This document shows positions 11,584 through 23,110 of a DNA stretch of 64,000 nucleotides, piece after piece (the stretch's first letter is position 1; every line of letters starts with the position of its first letter). The translations under genes were made by a program, and so were the position numbers. The stretch covers positions 3,248,769 to 3,312,768 of the forward strand of contig CM059624.1 of the NCBI GenBank assembly GCA_030435675.1. The letters run 5' to 3'. The notes beneath the pieces were generated by a model, which made no database searches, had not been told where the DNA came from, and saw only the letters and a list, made by a program, of their open reading frames with translations. This stretch comes from Steinernema hermaphroditum (Eukaryota; Nematoda; Chromadorea; Rhabditida; Steinernematidae).

Positions 11584-12158
11584 TTAGTTCAGTTTCTGGG
11601 CAGGACAGGGTTCGTAGCCGCCGTTCTCAAGGGCATTCTTGATGTCGGCCGGGACGTTGGACCACTGGGTCGGGGCGATCTGTCCACAGATGCTAATTCT
11701 CACGATGTTACGGGCGGGGTCGTAGGAGCCTAAACGAAATTCTGAGTAGATCAAACCTTGCATGTAAGTATACCATTCAAGAGGTACTCCTGGCCCTCTT
11801 GGAGCCAGGTAAGTCCACAGGCAGCTGACTGACTGGCAGTCTCGATCAATTGAATAGCATTATTCCCAGCGTTGGTCTAAATCGTCTACATAGGAAATCA
11901 TAGGTCATCGACTAGGGTACCTTAAAGATCTGGGAGGCTGACACGTAGTAGTTGATGCGGAAGCTATTGGGCTTCTGGAACTTTTTCAAGATTTTAAAGA
12001 CACCAACTAGATGTCTCATTTGTATTCGTGTCTGAAACACACCACCTACCAACATCAGCGTTGCAGAACTCCTGCTTCCCATCAGGAGAGTGAGGCAGGC
12101 AAGTGCATCCGAAGGTGACGGTAAGGAAGGCGGCGAGGAGATGAAGAGTCCGAAGCAT
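11584..12158 (-). CDS. TIMP-like metalloproteinase inhibitor, copy 2
   Basis: Secreted inhibitor of 147 residues, paralogue of copy 1. Minus-strand exons: 12158-12050, 12006-11921, 11876-11774, 11729-11584 (phases 1, 0, 1). The signal peptide (MLRTLHLLAAFLTVTFG) ends immediately before CTC. FCNADVVGVFKILKK is the typical TIMP strand after the conserved cysteine. WLQEGQEYLLNG and SICGQIAPTQWSNVP follow, and the end is YEPCPAQKLN. Six cysteines indicate an N-domain-only TIMP as in other nematodes. I placed the start at the ATG preceding the signal peptide although the frame is open upstream, because a TATAAG box lies about 35-45 nt before that ATG. The R1 retroposon is inserted between the two TIMP genes. 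Confidence 0.88.
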
Positions 12159-12195
12159 TGTAAGAGGAATGAAGATGCCGCACCGGGAGGCGTCT

Positions 12196-12203
12196 CTTAT
12201 ACT
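12196..12203 (-). promoter_or_regulatory. TATA-like box of TIMP copy 2
   Basis: On the minus strand the sequence AGTATAAGAGACG lies about 40 nt upstream of the chosen ATG, a usual position for a TATA box with a short 5' leader. Confidence 0.4.
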
Positions 12204-12680
12204 CCTCTTTCCGAATGATCTCTGAACTAGTACGTGCACAAACAAAGGGTCTTGAGGGTATCATCTGATAACCAGGTGATATGGTTCACTGAAGCCGACG
12301 TGGCCACTACAAAGGCTCCTTTGTTGCGACGCCAACGAGAACAAAACTGCCAAAAAATAACCACACAGCTCTATGTTTTGTGCTTTGGATGTGAGGGTCG
12401 TTGATCTATAGATCCGACGTATTCCTCTCATTAAATAAGGCAGCGATGATATGTCCACTCCCATTCCCCAGAACAGACATTTGATGTCCAGATGGTTTTG
12501 TATTTGGATCAAGGACGTCTTCTACTCTTGCGAGAATCAGAGAGGGTACACTGTAGCTCACTATTCTGTGGTAGCGTTATCAGTTTCTTTGTTTTTCAAC
12601 TGATTGGACTATTTTGTTGAGTGCGCCGACGCTCTGACGGCAAGCAAAAACGCATCTTCCGGACCGGGGACCCTTCTCTT

Positions 12681-13329
12681 CGACGCCACCTCGAGTTTAC
12701 GAGTTTACGAGTTTTACGAGTTTATTTCTCGTATCTAAGGCTTACGCCTTGCGAGACGTCATATATATGCACAAGAAACACATTGTCACTCCGTAGTCGC
12801 CGGTCTTCTTCTGGCTTCGGCACATCAGAGTAGAACACGGCGATCCCATCAGTGTGCGCGGGGATCAGAGATGCGTAGAGCTGATTCCGATGACGGTGGA
12901 GCACAGTGCATCTGTCTTCAACTCGGGCTTCAACTCGGGTGGCGGCGCGGACGTCGGAGTTGAAGAGCTTCTTCGGCAGTTTCCGCGGGAGACACGCGAA
13001 GAACGGCATCCGATGAAACGCGTCGGTGGAGCACAACGGACGAACCGGGGACCATCAGACTGGCTGCGCGGACTTTCAGCGAGACTTCGACTTCTCTGGC
13101 GGCGCGGGTGGAGTCGGGCGGCAGTGACTAGCTTCTTGGCAAGACGGTAGAACTACGGCTCCCTGGTGTTCCAGGCCTTCTGGGAGCCGGAAGCGATCAT
13201 TGCACCAACAACGACGGCCGAGAACGACCGCTCACTCAACTCATTCGGCCCAGACAGCCTCAGAGAGGGAGAGCGAGTGGACGACCCGACCGATCGCTGG
13301 GGACACAAATGAAAGACCGACGCCACCTC
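12681..13329 (-). mobile_element. SINE-like family R1, near-complete copy
   Basis: Inverse orientation to the 11.0-kb copy and about 625 bp long. An exact 12-bp direct repeat CGACGCCACCTC flanks it at 12681-12692 and 13318-13329. The tail, read in the element's own sense, is a run of TAAACTCG-type units. The head is CTTTCATTTGTGTCCCCAGC. The direct repeat differs in length and sequence from that of the 11.0-kb copy, as expected for target-primed insertion. Confidence 0.8.
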
Positions 13330-14376
13330 AGTGCACCAAATGTTCCGAGAAAGGGATGTTTCGTCACCCTTTCCGGAGGTTAGACATTTCTCACTCCGCT
13401 TCCAGAGCCCCAGATTTCATCTGTTTGTCTATTTGATTTATCAGTTGGTGCCATGCAATGCGTAATGCTTTTGATTTCGACGACGTTTAGGCACACAGTA
13501 TGTAAACATCGATGCAATATTTCTAACTTGTAAATTCTTGGACTTGTTGACAGATAGTTTGGGATTCCCTGCCACGGTCTCACCGTGATGTGATTACAAG
13601 TGAGTCCGCCTATTTCGCAGCGGAGGTGTGTCAACATCAAATGCCTTTAAAGACGATTCAAACTCCATCACTAGCTGCGTTCCGGAACGTTTACCCGGCA
13701 TGGCTGCGCCTGTTATCCCCATCCACCACATCAGCACCCCCACGTATTTAATTCCCTCCGTGGGCAATGCCCATAGTATCATAACAGCTGTGGAAATAGT
13801 TATTAAAGCAGCGCCTGCTGTTATTTCTGTTGGACAATTCGTATACCGCAAGGTGCGACAGGTGGTTGAAGAAAGGAACGAAAGGAAGATGGACCGGAAG
13901 CGAAGGCGCCGTTATAAGAAAAACGCTCGCTGAACGAAACCTCACTTACTGCCTAGTGGTTTTGCATAATCGTGCTCTTTGTATCTGACATATAAACGTT
14001 TGATATTTAACACTCATAATTGAAGTGATATGAAGGCTTCGAATGTTCACACCACTCATTCAGATGGAGAGAACGAACGACACGGCCGATCGCCACCGAT
14101 ACAATTCCACGTTTCAGGGTCCTCTATGGGTTTTCAGGCTCGATTTCGCACATGCTTGATTTCCTTGCGTTACAGGGCGCCTCCCGTCGGTCAGGTGCGA
14201 TGTTCATTGACGCGTGGAAGTAGGGGGTTAGAAAATGAAGTGGGACGCTTGATAGCCTATAAAACATGGGGGAGGGCCGCCCGATATGCGAGGGGACGCT
14301 ACGATCTTAATCATTTATTTAATGAGTCGGAGATGTGTAATGCATTATGTGGTCCTGTTTCTTCAAAGTTCACGAA
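13330..14376. other. Intergenic; two overlapping open frames of doubtful value
   Basis: Between 13594 and 13933 both strands are open for about 100 codons. The minus frame contains two hydrophobic runs (ALITISTAVMILWAL and GVLMWWMGITGAAM) but has no upstream ATG. The plus frame has a very basic end (KMDRKRRRRYKK). No splice partners or conserved motifs were found, so neither is called as a gene. Confidence 0.4.
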
Positions 14377-15066
14377 TTATGCCTTCTCTAACATCAGCAC
14401 CGACTCGGCCGGGTCTTCATCTGCGACAGACTTGATATATTTGTAGCAATTGTGCACGATTGTCAGGAACCAAACACTGAGAAGACATGCCAATGTCATA
14501 CTGGCCAGACACACCGGAATGGAATATTTTACATAGAAATCTGAAATCCAAAGAATTAACAACAAATTTTCCTTGTGTCTTCACCAACCCTGCGCATTTC
14601 CGTCATTAACAAACTCCGGCATCATCTTCATGTACTCGTCCACATACTTGCCCGGATACCAGAACATGTACGTGAACAACGCAACTGACACAATTTCGAC
14701 CGCAAGTTCTAGCGCCTCAAACAAGAAGGAGTAGATTCTGTTGAGCATTTATGTGCCTACCACAACGATCATGTACGGAATAAGCAGCATGTGATAGTTA
14801 TTTAAGGCACCAATGATCAAACCGGACCCGAGTAATGTACTGCAGAGGCAAGCGACGCCAAAGACGTACAGACCATAATAGGGAACAGAGACACCAGTGT
14901 AGAAAGCTAAGGCGGCGAAAGCCACACCAATACCTCCGAAGAAAACAGTCAATATTCCAATGGTTTCTGTTCCGGTCTAGGTAGAAATATGCACTAGAAT
15001 CGAGCAAAAGCATACCTTAACATGAACACATCCACAGCAACATTTCTCCTCCGAGCAGCAACCCAT
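14377..15066 (-). CDS. Four-transmembrane family protein, member E
   Basis: Predicted membrane protein of 185 residues. Minus exons: 15066-15016, 14976-14761, 14715-14589, 14540-14377; phases 0, 0, 1. Exon 1 is the canonical family start exon, MGCCSEEKCCCGCVHVK. Exon 2 begins TGTETIGILTVFFGG (TM1), with TM2 ending LLIPYMIVV. The 45-nt second intron was placed at TTCTTGTTTGAG because it is the only acceptor that keeps phase 0 and leaves no stop. TM3 is ALELAVEIVSVALFTYMF. TM4 is CLASMTLACLLSVWFLTIV, followed by HNCYKYIKS. The cysteine cluster before the first helix could be lipidated or bind metal; that is inference. Confidence 0.82.
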
Positions 15067-17186
15067 TGCCGTAACTGAGAAAAACCGACTGTCGCGTGAG
15101 GAATGAGGGAATGAAACACGAGGCCTCAGCTTGAGAGCTAAGTCAAATAGCGTCCGATGGCAGGGAAGCTCTAAGTAAACAATCCGTGGGATGCGACGTT
15201 CATGTGGATTGAGGCGAAAGTTGAAAATATTTGTCCATTATTTTAGTGAATTGAAGGGTTAAGGGTTGAGTACTGGCTACGTACTGTGCATCCAAATGTC
15301 ATAAAAGGCACCCATTTCGTATTGTTTTGTGCGTGCTATAAAGCTTCCCACAGTCCTTATTGTTTCCTCTAGATGTGTTGCTAAATTATCGATCTACTGG
15401 CCACTTAATCCGAAAGACAGTAAGGCAATCCGCGTTTTTACAGATTTTTGGCCAACTTCAGCCGTTTCCATGACCACTGTTCTTGCCATCCGCAGTGTCC
15501 GCTAGACCTTTCGTTTGTTTACTGCTGGAAGGCGCGAAATCGCACGCACGCGCGTTTATTTTCCATAACAGGCGAGAAGTAAAATGAGCTCGTACAAGGT
15601 AGCGGTTCCATGAAATAGTGAATGGTTTCCAGAAACGTTGTTTTTTACGGCATCGATAGACTATTTAGAATAGCTTCGTGAAATTCAACTCCATAGTTGA
15701 AATAGCACATGAAATCTATTGATTTCTACAAGAGTTGCAGCCGTCGTGCTTTTACCATGATTATTTCACTGTTGAGTTACATCGAAACGATGCAAACATC
15801 GAAAGGGACCACACATCGTTGTCACGCCGGCACCGCACATTCACCAAGACTGATCAGTTTTATGGTTTTAGGTGAATCAAGTTAAGTGTTGTTGGCCGTG
15901 CTAGCTGAGTGGGATGCAGTGGCGGCAACAGAAAAGCCGCACCATGTGTTGGGACAATTCTTGACGATCCTGAAGAAACGGATTTTTTTCTTGTAGCTCT
16001 GGCTGGTACAACTAAATTTCCGAAGAAATTATGCACAGAACGCTTATTACCTGTAGAGCATCTGAGGTAAATCGTTCTGTGAATAACCACTCTTCGTTTC
16101 AGTACGTGCTGAGGCCCGCTACTCTACGGCATTCGGCATCGTTCGATGGATAGATACGGTTTACGATTTGTCTTCTTGTCGTGAAGGGTTGTCTTATGTT
16201 ACGCTCGAAGGACATGAATAACGCCGTTGACATTGAGTTTCTTCTAATGTCGCCTATAGGAGGAAGAGAAGAGTGAGCCGACCAAAGTGAAACAAAAATG
16301 CGCCGTTTTATGGCATTCTGGGTATAGTGCCGCATGCAATCACTGACGCATTCGTAAAGATCGGCTGCGGAATGGTGTATTTGAAGTACACGCACTCGAA
16401 ACATTTGGCACATAGCACTTTGTGTACTTAACGGCAAGCAGTATACTCAATTCGAAGGACTTTCCGTTCAGCACATGTATCTACACTACTAACGTCCGCG
16501 ATGTCTAGATATTTTACTGAAATTCAGTGAATCAATTCAACAGTGTTGAAAACAGTGGAACGGTCTCCAACAAAAAGTGTGCTTTAAAAAATGAGGCGAC
16601 AAGTGTTGGGAACCTGTTGGCGATTCACACTAGAAAAATGTGTCCTTAATCTAGGTGCTTCGTTGTGCAGAAAGGTGTTCGATTATTTGTTAAGGTTCCA
16701 AGTTAAGTCGTCTTTCGGCGCTCATTTGCTGCGACTAGCGGTTCCGGGAACTTCGGCGATTCCGATTCCACTGTGGAGAGACACTCGTGATTCCGCTATG
16801 CGTGCTCTGTTTGCGCTCCGAAATGTCCCAGCATCACCGTAATAGGATCCATCGTTGAAATCAAGTCTAATGGAGAAGAAACATGGGACCCAGTGATGTC
16901 ACGTACCACCGAGGTGTCATATGTACACTGTATCACCATTCACAGTCATAACTCATCTGATATGCAAGACCATTGGTGGATAGAAAGGACAACGAAATAT
17001 ACCACATGTTATGATTTCACATTAAAACCGTTATGATCAGTCCCAAGGGCTCATTCGTCCATAGCGTTTTTACTACTGACTGCCTCAACAGTGCTATTTT
17101 TGGGATTCACCGTCATTTACTTCCAAGTATTGGCTTCCACTAACACCGGGAAGATCGTCGCTTAGACCGCACTTCTTCATAAACAT
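15067..17186. other. Intergenic, no gene recognised
   Basis: About 2.1 kb upstream of member E. Open frames on the minus strand at 15860-16437 and on the plus strand at 16591-16842 show no domain, signal peptide or splice context that I recognise. Confidence 0.4.
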
Positions 17187-17574
17187 CTAGTGTTTCCAAA
17201 CGGCGCAGCTCTCAACGGAAGCTATGAAAATTGAGAGTACTATGAAATAACCATAGACCAGAATGTCTAAAATCATGCATGAAAAATCGACATCTAAATG
17301 AGTAAGTACGGTCGTATGGCTTGCTATTGTAGTAGAGGTTCTTTATGTTATCCATTGAAGCCCAGTAAAATGGCGTCCTTTCAAGGACGTAAACTTGATG
17401 AAGAATCTAAAAGGAACTTGTGAAGGTGGGTTTTGTCTATTTAACCTTGTGGGTGATCAGCAGCCATAGAAGTCCAGGACTCTGGCAAGGCATCGCAAAG
17501 AGGGCAACGACGCTAGAGATGATTGCTGTCGCGCAGAATATGCCATCAAATGCAATACCTTCCAAACTGCCCGT
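17187..17574 (-). pseudogene. Truncated four-transmembrane family copy
   Basis: Three consecutive minus-strand exons resemble exons 2 to 4 of the 4TM family. The first (from 17574) reads GIFCATAIISSVVALFAM then GLLWLLITHK before a GT donor, the usual end of TM2. The next begins ILHQVYVLERTPFYW. The last, joined in phase 1, gives ILVYGYFIVLSIFIASV and ends CAVWKH. TM1 is missing, the exon 2 acceptor leaves only about 43 codons instead of 67, and no start exon was found. The splice phases are preserved, so it decayed from a normal member. A functional three-helix variant cannot be excluded. Confidence 0.55.
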
Positions 17575-18080
17575 CTCAGATCCAATCGAAAGTGGGCATA
17601 CAAATCAGGTAGGCATACATAACCGAAGCTCACCGGCATACGCCACCCGACCATGCAAAGTTTTTTTGGAAAGTTATCTTTAAAAGACCAAAGCAAAGCA
17701 ATCAGTAGACAGCTCGGTGTAAAACTTTAATGAAACTTTAATGGGTTTTTCACAGTGCATTATGGAATGAAATTAGATGAAATGATTGTTTGTATGGTAT
17801 AACTGGACCTTTGTTGTCGTTTTTTGAGCAAATCTTCAACTCGCTCTGAGGCAATGAGGCAATGATGAGGCAACTATACTATTTGTAGCCGTATATATTG
17901 CTATAATCAGTGGCTGCGGCACCAATGGTGTTTACGACTGAGTAGAAAAGAGCTGACTGTAAGACTGTTTGCTTTGTTATTGTTTTTTTTTTCATCATGG
18001 CGACATCTTATGTTATGTTAAAGCAGTCTAGGTAATGCAATGTCCGCGAAAATAAAAAGTGTTTAACAACAAACAAATTA

Positions 18081-19766
18081 TTAATAAACAAGCCGATATG
18101 CACTACCGTAATCCAAGAATGGAAAACGCTCAATTTTCTTCAAATGTCGGTAACACTTCCATGTGACACAAACAACGAAAGTAACAATAAGGAGGGCGAA
18201 GAGGTAAACTCCTCCGAGGATAATTAATGCGACAGTGTCTGAAAGTATTAAGATCGTATAAAGAAAAACGATTTCGTGATTACCTGAAAATGCACTTTTC
18301 ATAGCTACTTCTTGAACAGTGTTCTCAAAGAAGAGCTGTTTGGCGACGCGGTACAGTGGTTCTATGACCTGAAGAACGATTACGGTAATAAGGGCGTCAG
18401 TACAGAACGTACCACAGTAGCAACTGATGGTAACAGCAGACTGGCTTCCTTGCAAGAGATTGCCACAAGTGCCAGAGCACTGGAGAGAATTCCCGACCAT
18501 ATAAGAACTGCATCTGCTGCGTACAAGTCCCAAGGCGTCGGCCCTGCGTCGGATTTGAGATGGTTCACTGTCACAATAACAAAGGCCAATAAGCCAACAA
18601 TAATCCGTATGACCGAGATGACAGTCACACCTGTCTGAAATTTGCATATTCATTCAATCGTCAAAAACAATGGTTCACAGTCAAGAGATTATTGCGCGCT
18701 AATCCTGCACTTGTTAACCAAAAACAGTCAGTTGACAGTAGGAATCTGTCCAAGTGCTACTCGAAACAACTCAAGCCATCCAATCTATTCAGTTAATTCA
18801 GTTAGATTGTTCTCCAGGGCAGATTTAACGCAGTTGTAATATCAATAAACGCTCGCAAGCTGCGGTCAGTATTTCTAGGGAATCTCTAGTTCCCATTAGC
18901 GGCTGTATTTTGGTGAAAATAGTGTGTCTCTGAAGCGGCCTTCTACTTATCAATGAACCATTCCTTCAGGAGTTAGTTGCAATTCCGACCGTTTCTTGTT
19001 GGCCTCCACCATCCTCTTTGGAAATTCAACCATGCGCCATGAATGAAATGGGATGAGATTGAAGCATCCATTTTGGGTTTCAACCGTTCTCGTAGATTTC
19101 ATTCGGACTGAGACCATATCACCTGGCTTCGAATCATATCTCAGATACCACTTAAAGCTCTTTGGTCACTGAGGCTACGTTCGCAATAAACCAGACAAAA
19201 AAAAGACGTGACTTAACCTGTTTCTCATGAATAATTGCTACAACGAGACATCCTCTGTTTGTCTATTATTCGGTGTCGTGCAATGCGTAAGCCTTTGATT
19301 CACGAAATAAAGTCGTATAGCTCGTGTAACTCGCGGTTACGTTACCCTCTTGTAATCTGGCCTGTTTGTCAGGAATAAACTAATACCTACATGCTAGCTC
19401 CTTAATCACGTTAGAGGTTCAAAATCCGGTATATTCCCAGAGAGATGGTCAATCCCAAAACGCTTCAGTTCTCGGAAAAGGTCACGGTCGAAAACTCAGA
19501 AAATCTATATCTAAAGGAGATTCTTAAGAAATGAAATTTTTAAGAAATGAAAGTTTTTAAATGAAATTCAGGCGCCAATGTTAATTGTTATTATCTAGAA
19601 AAACAGGGCATTCTTCTGCCGCTTAAAATTCTCCCATCAGAACGCTGCGTGTGTTCCTTCCCGAAGTCATAGAAACTGCGACCATTTTAGCCAATTCTGC
19701 TAACAAACTAACCTTTACATGCATGCATCCACAACAGCAATAGTCGTCAGGATCGCGTGGTCGCAT
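18081..19766 (-). CDS. Four-transmembrane family protein, member F
   Basis: Predicted membrane protein of 172 residues. Minus exons: 19766-19713, 18634-18413, 18368-18284, 18238-18081; phases 0, 0, 1. Exon 1 encodes MRPRDPDDYCCCGCMHVK. Exon 2 begins TGVTVISVIRIIVGLLAF (TM1), and TM2 is WSGILSSALALVAI. Exon 3 has a short amphipathic linker (VIEPLYRVAKQLFFENT). Exon 4 has TM4 (LIILGGVYLFALLIVTFVV) followed by WKCYRHLKK. The first intron is about 1.1 kb and contains an R1 repeat tail near 19255-19335; the other introns are 44-45 nt. A long minus open frame runs across introns 2 and 3, but the splice sites are clear. Confidence 0.82.
19255..19335 (+). repeat. SINE-like family R1, tail fragment
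   Basis: Reads GTCGTGCAATGCGTAAGCC, then a degenerate run of TA..CTCGTG units. It matches the 3' end of R1 and is inserted in the first intron of 4TM member F. Confidence 0.6.
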
Positions 19767-21025
19767 GTTTGACGGGACAGGAATGAAAATCGATCAATCG
19801 GCGTCAGTCGGAACGGAGAGATGGGGAAGTGAATAGAATATCATGGGTCACGTTCCCGTTATCGGCAAATTACAAAAAAATGCAAAGGACCGTGACCAAA
19901 ACCGGTTAGCGTGTGTAAAGCACAAATAAGGTCATTTTACGCAACATTTTTCGTTATCAAAAAGCGGAGTCCATCTGAACTTAAGACTCCTTTTGTGCTC
20001 TGCTGTGTGTTGCTCAAGAGGTGTTTTATTGCGCACAAACACGAAGGAGTTGACTTTGGATGCGTCATGAGAGACAGGGATCATTATGGACATTCATTGT
20101 TGATTTCCTTTGATAAGAATTGTATTCAAAGGAAAAAGGTGGTGAGTGAAGAGCGGAAAGCCAGAAGAGGGACCGGCCACCCGCGTTATGCCGCACTGTG
20201 AAACCGAAGAATCACGCCACCTTTCTTAAAATAATGATGGGCTCCCACTGCGCCTGTTATTTTTCACCACCGCGCTCCTTCCACAATCACTCTTTTTGCC
20301 GTTCCAAGGCCAACGCATACTGATATCATAGGGAATCGTCGAAACACCGAGAATGGCGCCTGAACCTCTCTTCTTCGTAAGGTTTATAGCACAGGGACGG
20401 CTTCAGGGCTCGCATCTGCTTCGGAGAGGTCGGTGATATTTAGGATGACTTCTCACGCACTCGCATGCCTCGTCTCGTACATCTTGTTGCCGGTAGAACA
20501 GCGTGTACCAAATGACATCGTGACCTAGAATGGGCAACAAGATGTACCCTTAGCTTCAGTTCCATACCAAGGATGTCCATAGTCTGATTGGTAATGCTGG
20601 ATATTCTCGAAATAGCGAAACCTCATCTTACTAGCTCTGAACATACATGTACGGCTTATGAGTAGATGACGTCATTAACGTTCTGCGAAACTAGTAAAAC
20701 TCTTTACAATGTGCTTTTTCACCTTAGATGATCAAATGTGACAAAACAAAGAACCCAAAACTAAAGGCCGACAAGGTTGTGTTGCTTCGAAACTGGCTCT
20801 TGCTCGGTCTCGGCTCGACTCTGGCTCAGTTGGCATCTCGGATCACGAAAATATTTCGCTCTGTCAGATGTTGGACTGTCATCATGCACTTTGAAACATT
20901 TCGATCAGTTTCCGGTTTCTGCGTTTTTTTGAGCGCGACGCGGTTTCCAACTAATTGCCTTCGAGTTTCCAAAATTCTCACTCTTCTCTTCCGTTCGACT
21001 GATTTTCGTTCGCTCAGAAGCTAGG
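19767..21025. other. Intergenic between divergent members F and I
   Basis: Members F (minus) and I (plus) diverge here. A diverged R1-like segment may lie around 20150-20350 (GCGCATACTGAT motif). Near 20795-20880 there is GGCTC-rich sequence ending GGCATCTCGG, similar to the ends of the hAT-like MITE at 59.9 kb. No gene was recognised. Confidence 0.4.
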
Positions 21026-21735
21026 ATGGGCCGCCGACGAAAGGACGATTACTGTTGCTGTATCCATGTGAAGGTGAGAGCTGGTCAGCTAGAAGTGGAC
21101 CCTAACTATTGCTTGTTTCGACCTTCCATTTCCTGACACGTTTAGGTTGGCACCGTGATCATCTCAATCCTGACAATATTTTTCGGCGTGTGCCAGTTCC
21201 TACGGCTGGTGCACAAGGTTCTTGTGCGGCCAGACTCACTTTCGAATCCACCTGTCATTGCCTTCGAAACAATATTGTCCTGGGCTGAAGTATTCTCCGC
21301 ATGCTTAGCCATTATGGCAACGTCCTTCAACGCGGCCGCCCTTCTATGGCCTCTATTCATCACAGTGGTAGATACTTGGAAATGACAATTACCAGCTTGT
21401 CCATCTTTTCTAGATCCTGAGGCCCGTCTATTCTGCTCTGAAAGTCGTCATATTCGAAGACGAAATGCTTCAGATGGTTAACAATAAATTGGCGCCCCAA
21501 CACCTAATGTCACGTGAGCGATTAAAAAATCTGAAAAGTCTTAATAAAACTCATTTCAGTACACCAATTTCGGATATTAATGTTGATCCTGTTTACTTCG
21601 ATATTCGTATTTGTCCTTGCTGCGCTCTATGTCTTGCACAAGTGTTACGTGTACTTGAAGGATAATGACTGTATCGTGAGTAATGGGTTTCGTCGTCCCC
21701 GACGAAACGAATACCGAGAAATGAGAGCCCTTTAG
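21026..21735 (+). CDS. Four-transmembrane family protein, member I
   Basis: Predicted membrane protein of 181 residues. Exons: 21026-21073, 21146-21367, 21414-21513, 21560-21735; phases 0, 0, 1. Exon 1 is MGRRRKDDYCCCIHVK. TM1 is TVIISILTIFFGVCQFL and TM2 is VFSACLAIMATSF, ending LLWPLFITV. The linker exon begins ILRPVYSALKVVIFED. TM4 is ILMLILFTSIFVFVLAALYVL, followed by HKCYVYLK, and the C-terminus is basic (FRRPRRNEYREMRAL). It is one of the few plus-strand members, so local inversion has occurred within the array. Confidence 0.85.
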
Positions 21736-22427
21736 AAGCTTATGAGAGAATTGGAATCAGCGAGAATAAATCCGTTATGTATCATCGTAAGCGTACAACC
21801 GTATAATTACGAAGAAGTAGTAAAGTCTAACCCTATTTCACTGAAAATTCCCCCGTTACAATCATCCTTAAAAGCGAACACTCCAAAGTGTCAGACCCTT
21901 TTCGAGCTCAAACTTTGGAGGTTTATACGAAGTAGCGATTCCCTTAAATATCAAGCATGAAGTAAATATAAGAATCACGTATCCGCCTTGTGATTCCGAA
22001 CTGATCCTTGGCGGGTTGCGAGCAGCGGCGATGTTAAAGAGTTCCCGATTTTGCAGTCTCTTCTTTACCGGAGACATTACTTCCTTGTGAGTGCCGAAGC
22101 TGGCGAATGGATCGCTCTACGTAGAATCCAGTGGTCGTAACCCACATTGTGGGAGCCCTGGCCGTTCGATCTTCGAAAGTGGATGCCTGCCGGGGCTGGA
22201 ATGTAATCGATACATAAATGTCGCCTGGGAGAATGTCGGTCTCTAGGAAGGCCACGGAGCTGATGGAATGACGAATTCGCAAAGAAACTGGGCAACAAAA
22301 GATGGAAGCACCCAGTGCAGCATGAAGCCAGAGAGCTTTGGTTACATATGTAAAATGTCAGATACCGTTCGAAAATTATCAATTTGTAATAGGAATCGCA
22401 CGTTTTATTCTCATCGCTATTACACAA
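21736..22427. other. Short gap with one unexplained minus open frame
   Basis: Between the 3' ends of members I and H. A minus frame ending at 22034 has coding-like composition (FLETDILPGDIYVSITF, then TTTGFYVERSIRQL), but I could not link it to a start, splice partner or known family. Confidence 0.3.
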
Positions 22428-23110
22428 TCAAAAAATCGTTTCAGGATTTCCATAGTAACGAACACGGTTGGGGAGCGGTTGAGGTTTGTCGTCCCTTTTC
22501 AAATACTTCTGGCACTTCCACAAGACCAGAAGCCCCACCGCTGTGATGACAGTAGCAACGAAGAACGTGATCAGGAACGCAGAGAGGAAGACGACTGGAA
22601 GTCCGTCTCGTTCTGAACTTTCCTTTGTTTGTCTAATTTGAAGATTTGTTTCACATACCTGACAACTTGAACAATCTCAATTTTTTAGAAACCTCTTGAC
22701 GAATGCTAGGCTTTTCCAGAACGAGTACCAAGAAGAACAGGTACTTTCCGATGAGATAATAGTACTCTACCACCTACAAAAAGGAAGATAGTAGTCAAGC
22801 AGACAAGCGATACAGTACCTTTGTAAGCATTAACGGCCAGAGGAACTTTGCTTCTGTACACCACACACCGATGAGAGCCAATGCTCCGGAAACTATCGCT
22901 GCTATATCGATAACCATTTCTATCAAGAACAGAGTGGGGCTCGAGAGTGGATCATTTTTGAATGCTTTGTAGAAGAGATAGAAAGCGTCCAAAAGACTAT
23001 ATAAGATTGTGATCGCAGCGATGATATATGTTAAATTCTAAAGAAGAGGTCTTTATTTAAAGTATCACTGGAGACATTACCTTGACAAGCGAGGACGAAC
23101 GGCAACACAT
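22428..23110 (-). CDS. Four-transmembrane family protein, member H
   Basis: Predicted membrane protein of 182 residues. Minus exons: 23110-23081, 23037-22819, 22773-22659, 22612-22428; phases 0, 0, 1. The start exon is reduced to 10 codons (MCCRSSSLVK) but keeps the Cys pair and terminal K. TM1 is NLTYIIAAITILYSLL. TM2 is DIAAIVSGALALIGVW, then FLWPLMLTK. The linker exon is VVEYYYLIGKYLFFLVLVLE. TM4 is FLSAFLITFFVATVITAVGLLVL, followed by WKCQKYLKR. It is convergent with member I. Phase and length bookkeeping close exactly to the TGA. Confidence 0.82.

Noticed and set aside
13594..13933. Antisense pair of open frames, one with two hydrophobic runs
   Set aside because: The minus frame has no ATG start (only TTG) and neither frame has splice partners or conserved motifs.
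22034..22282. Minus frame with coding-like composition between members I and H
   Set aside because: No start codon, exon partner or family could be assigned; left as unexplained.
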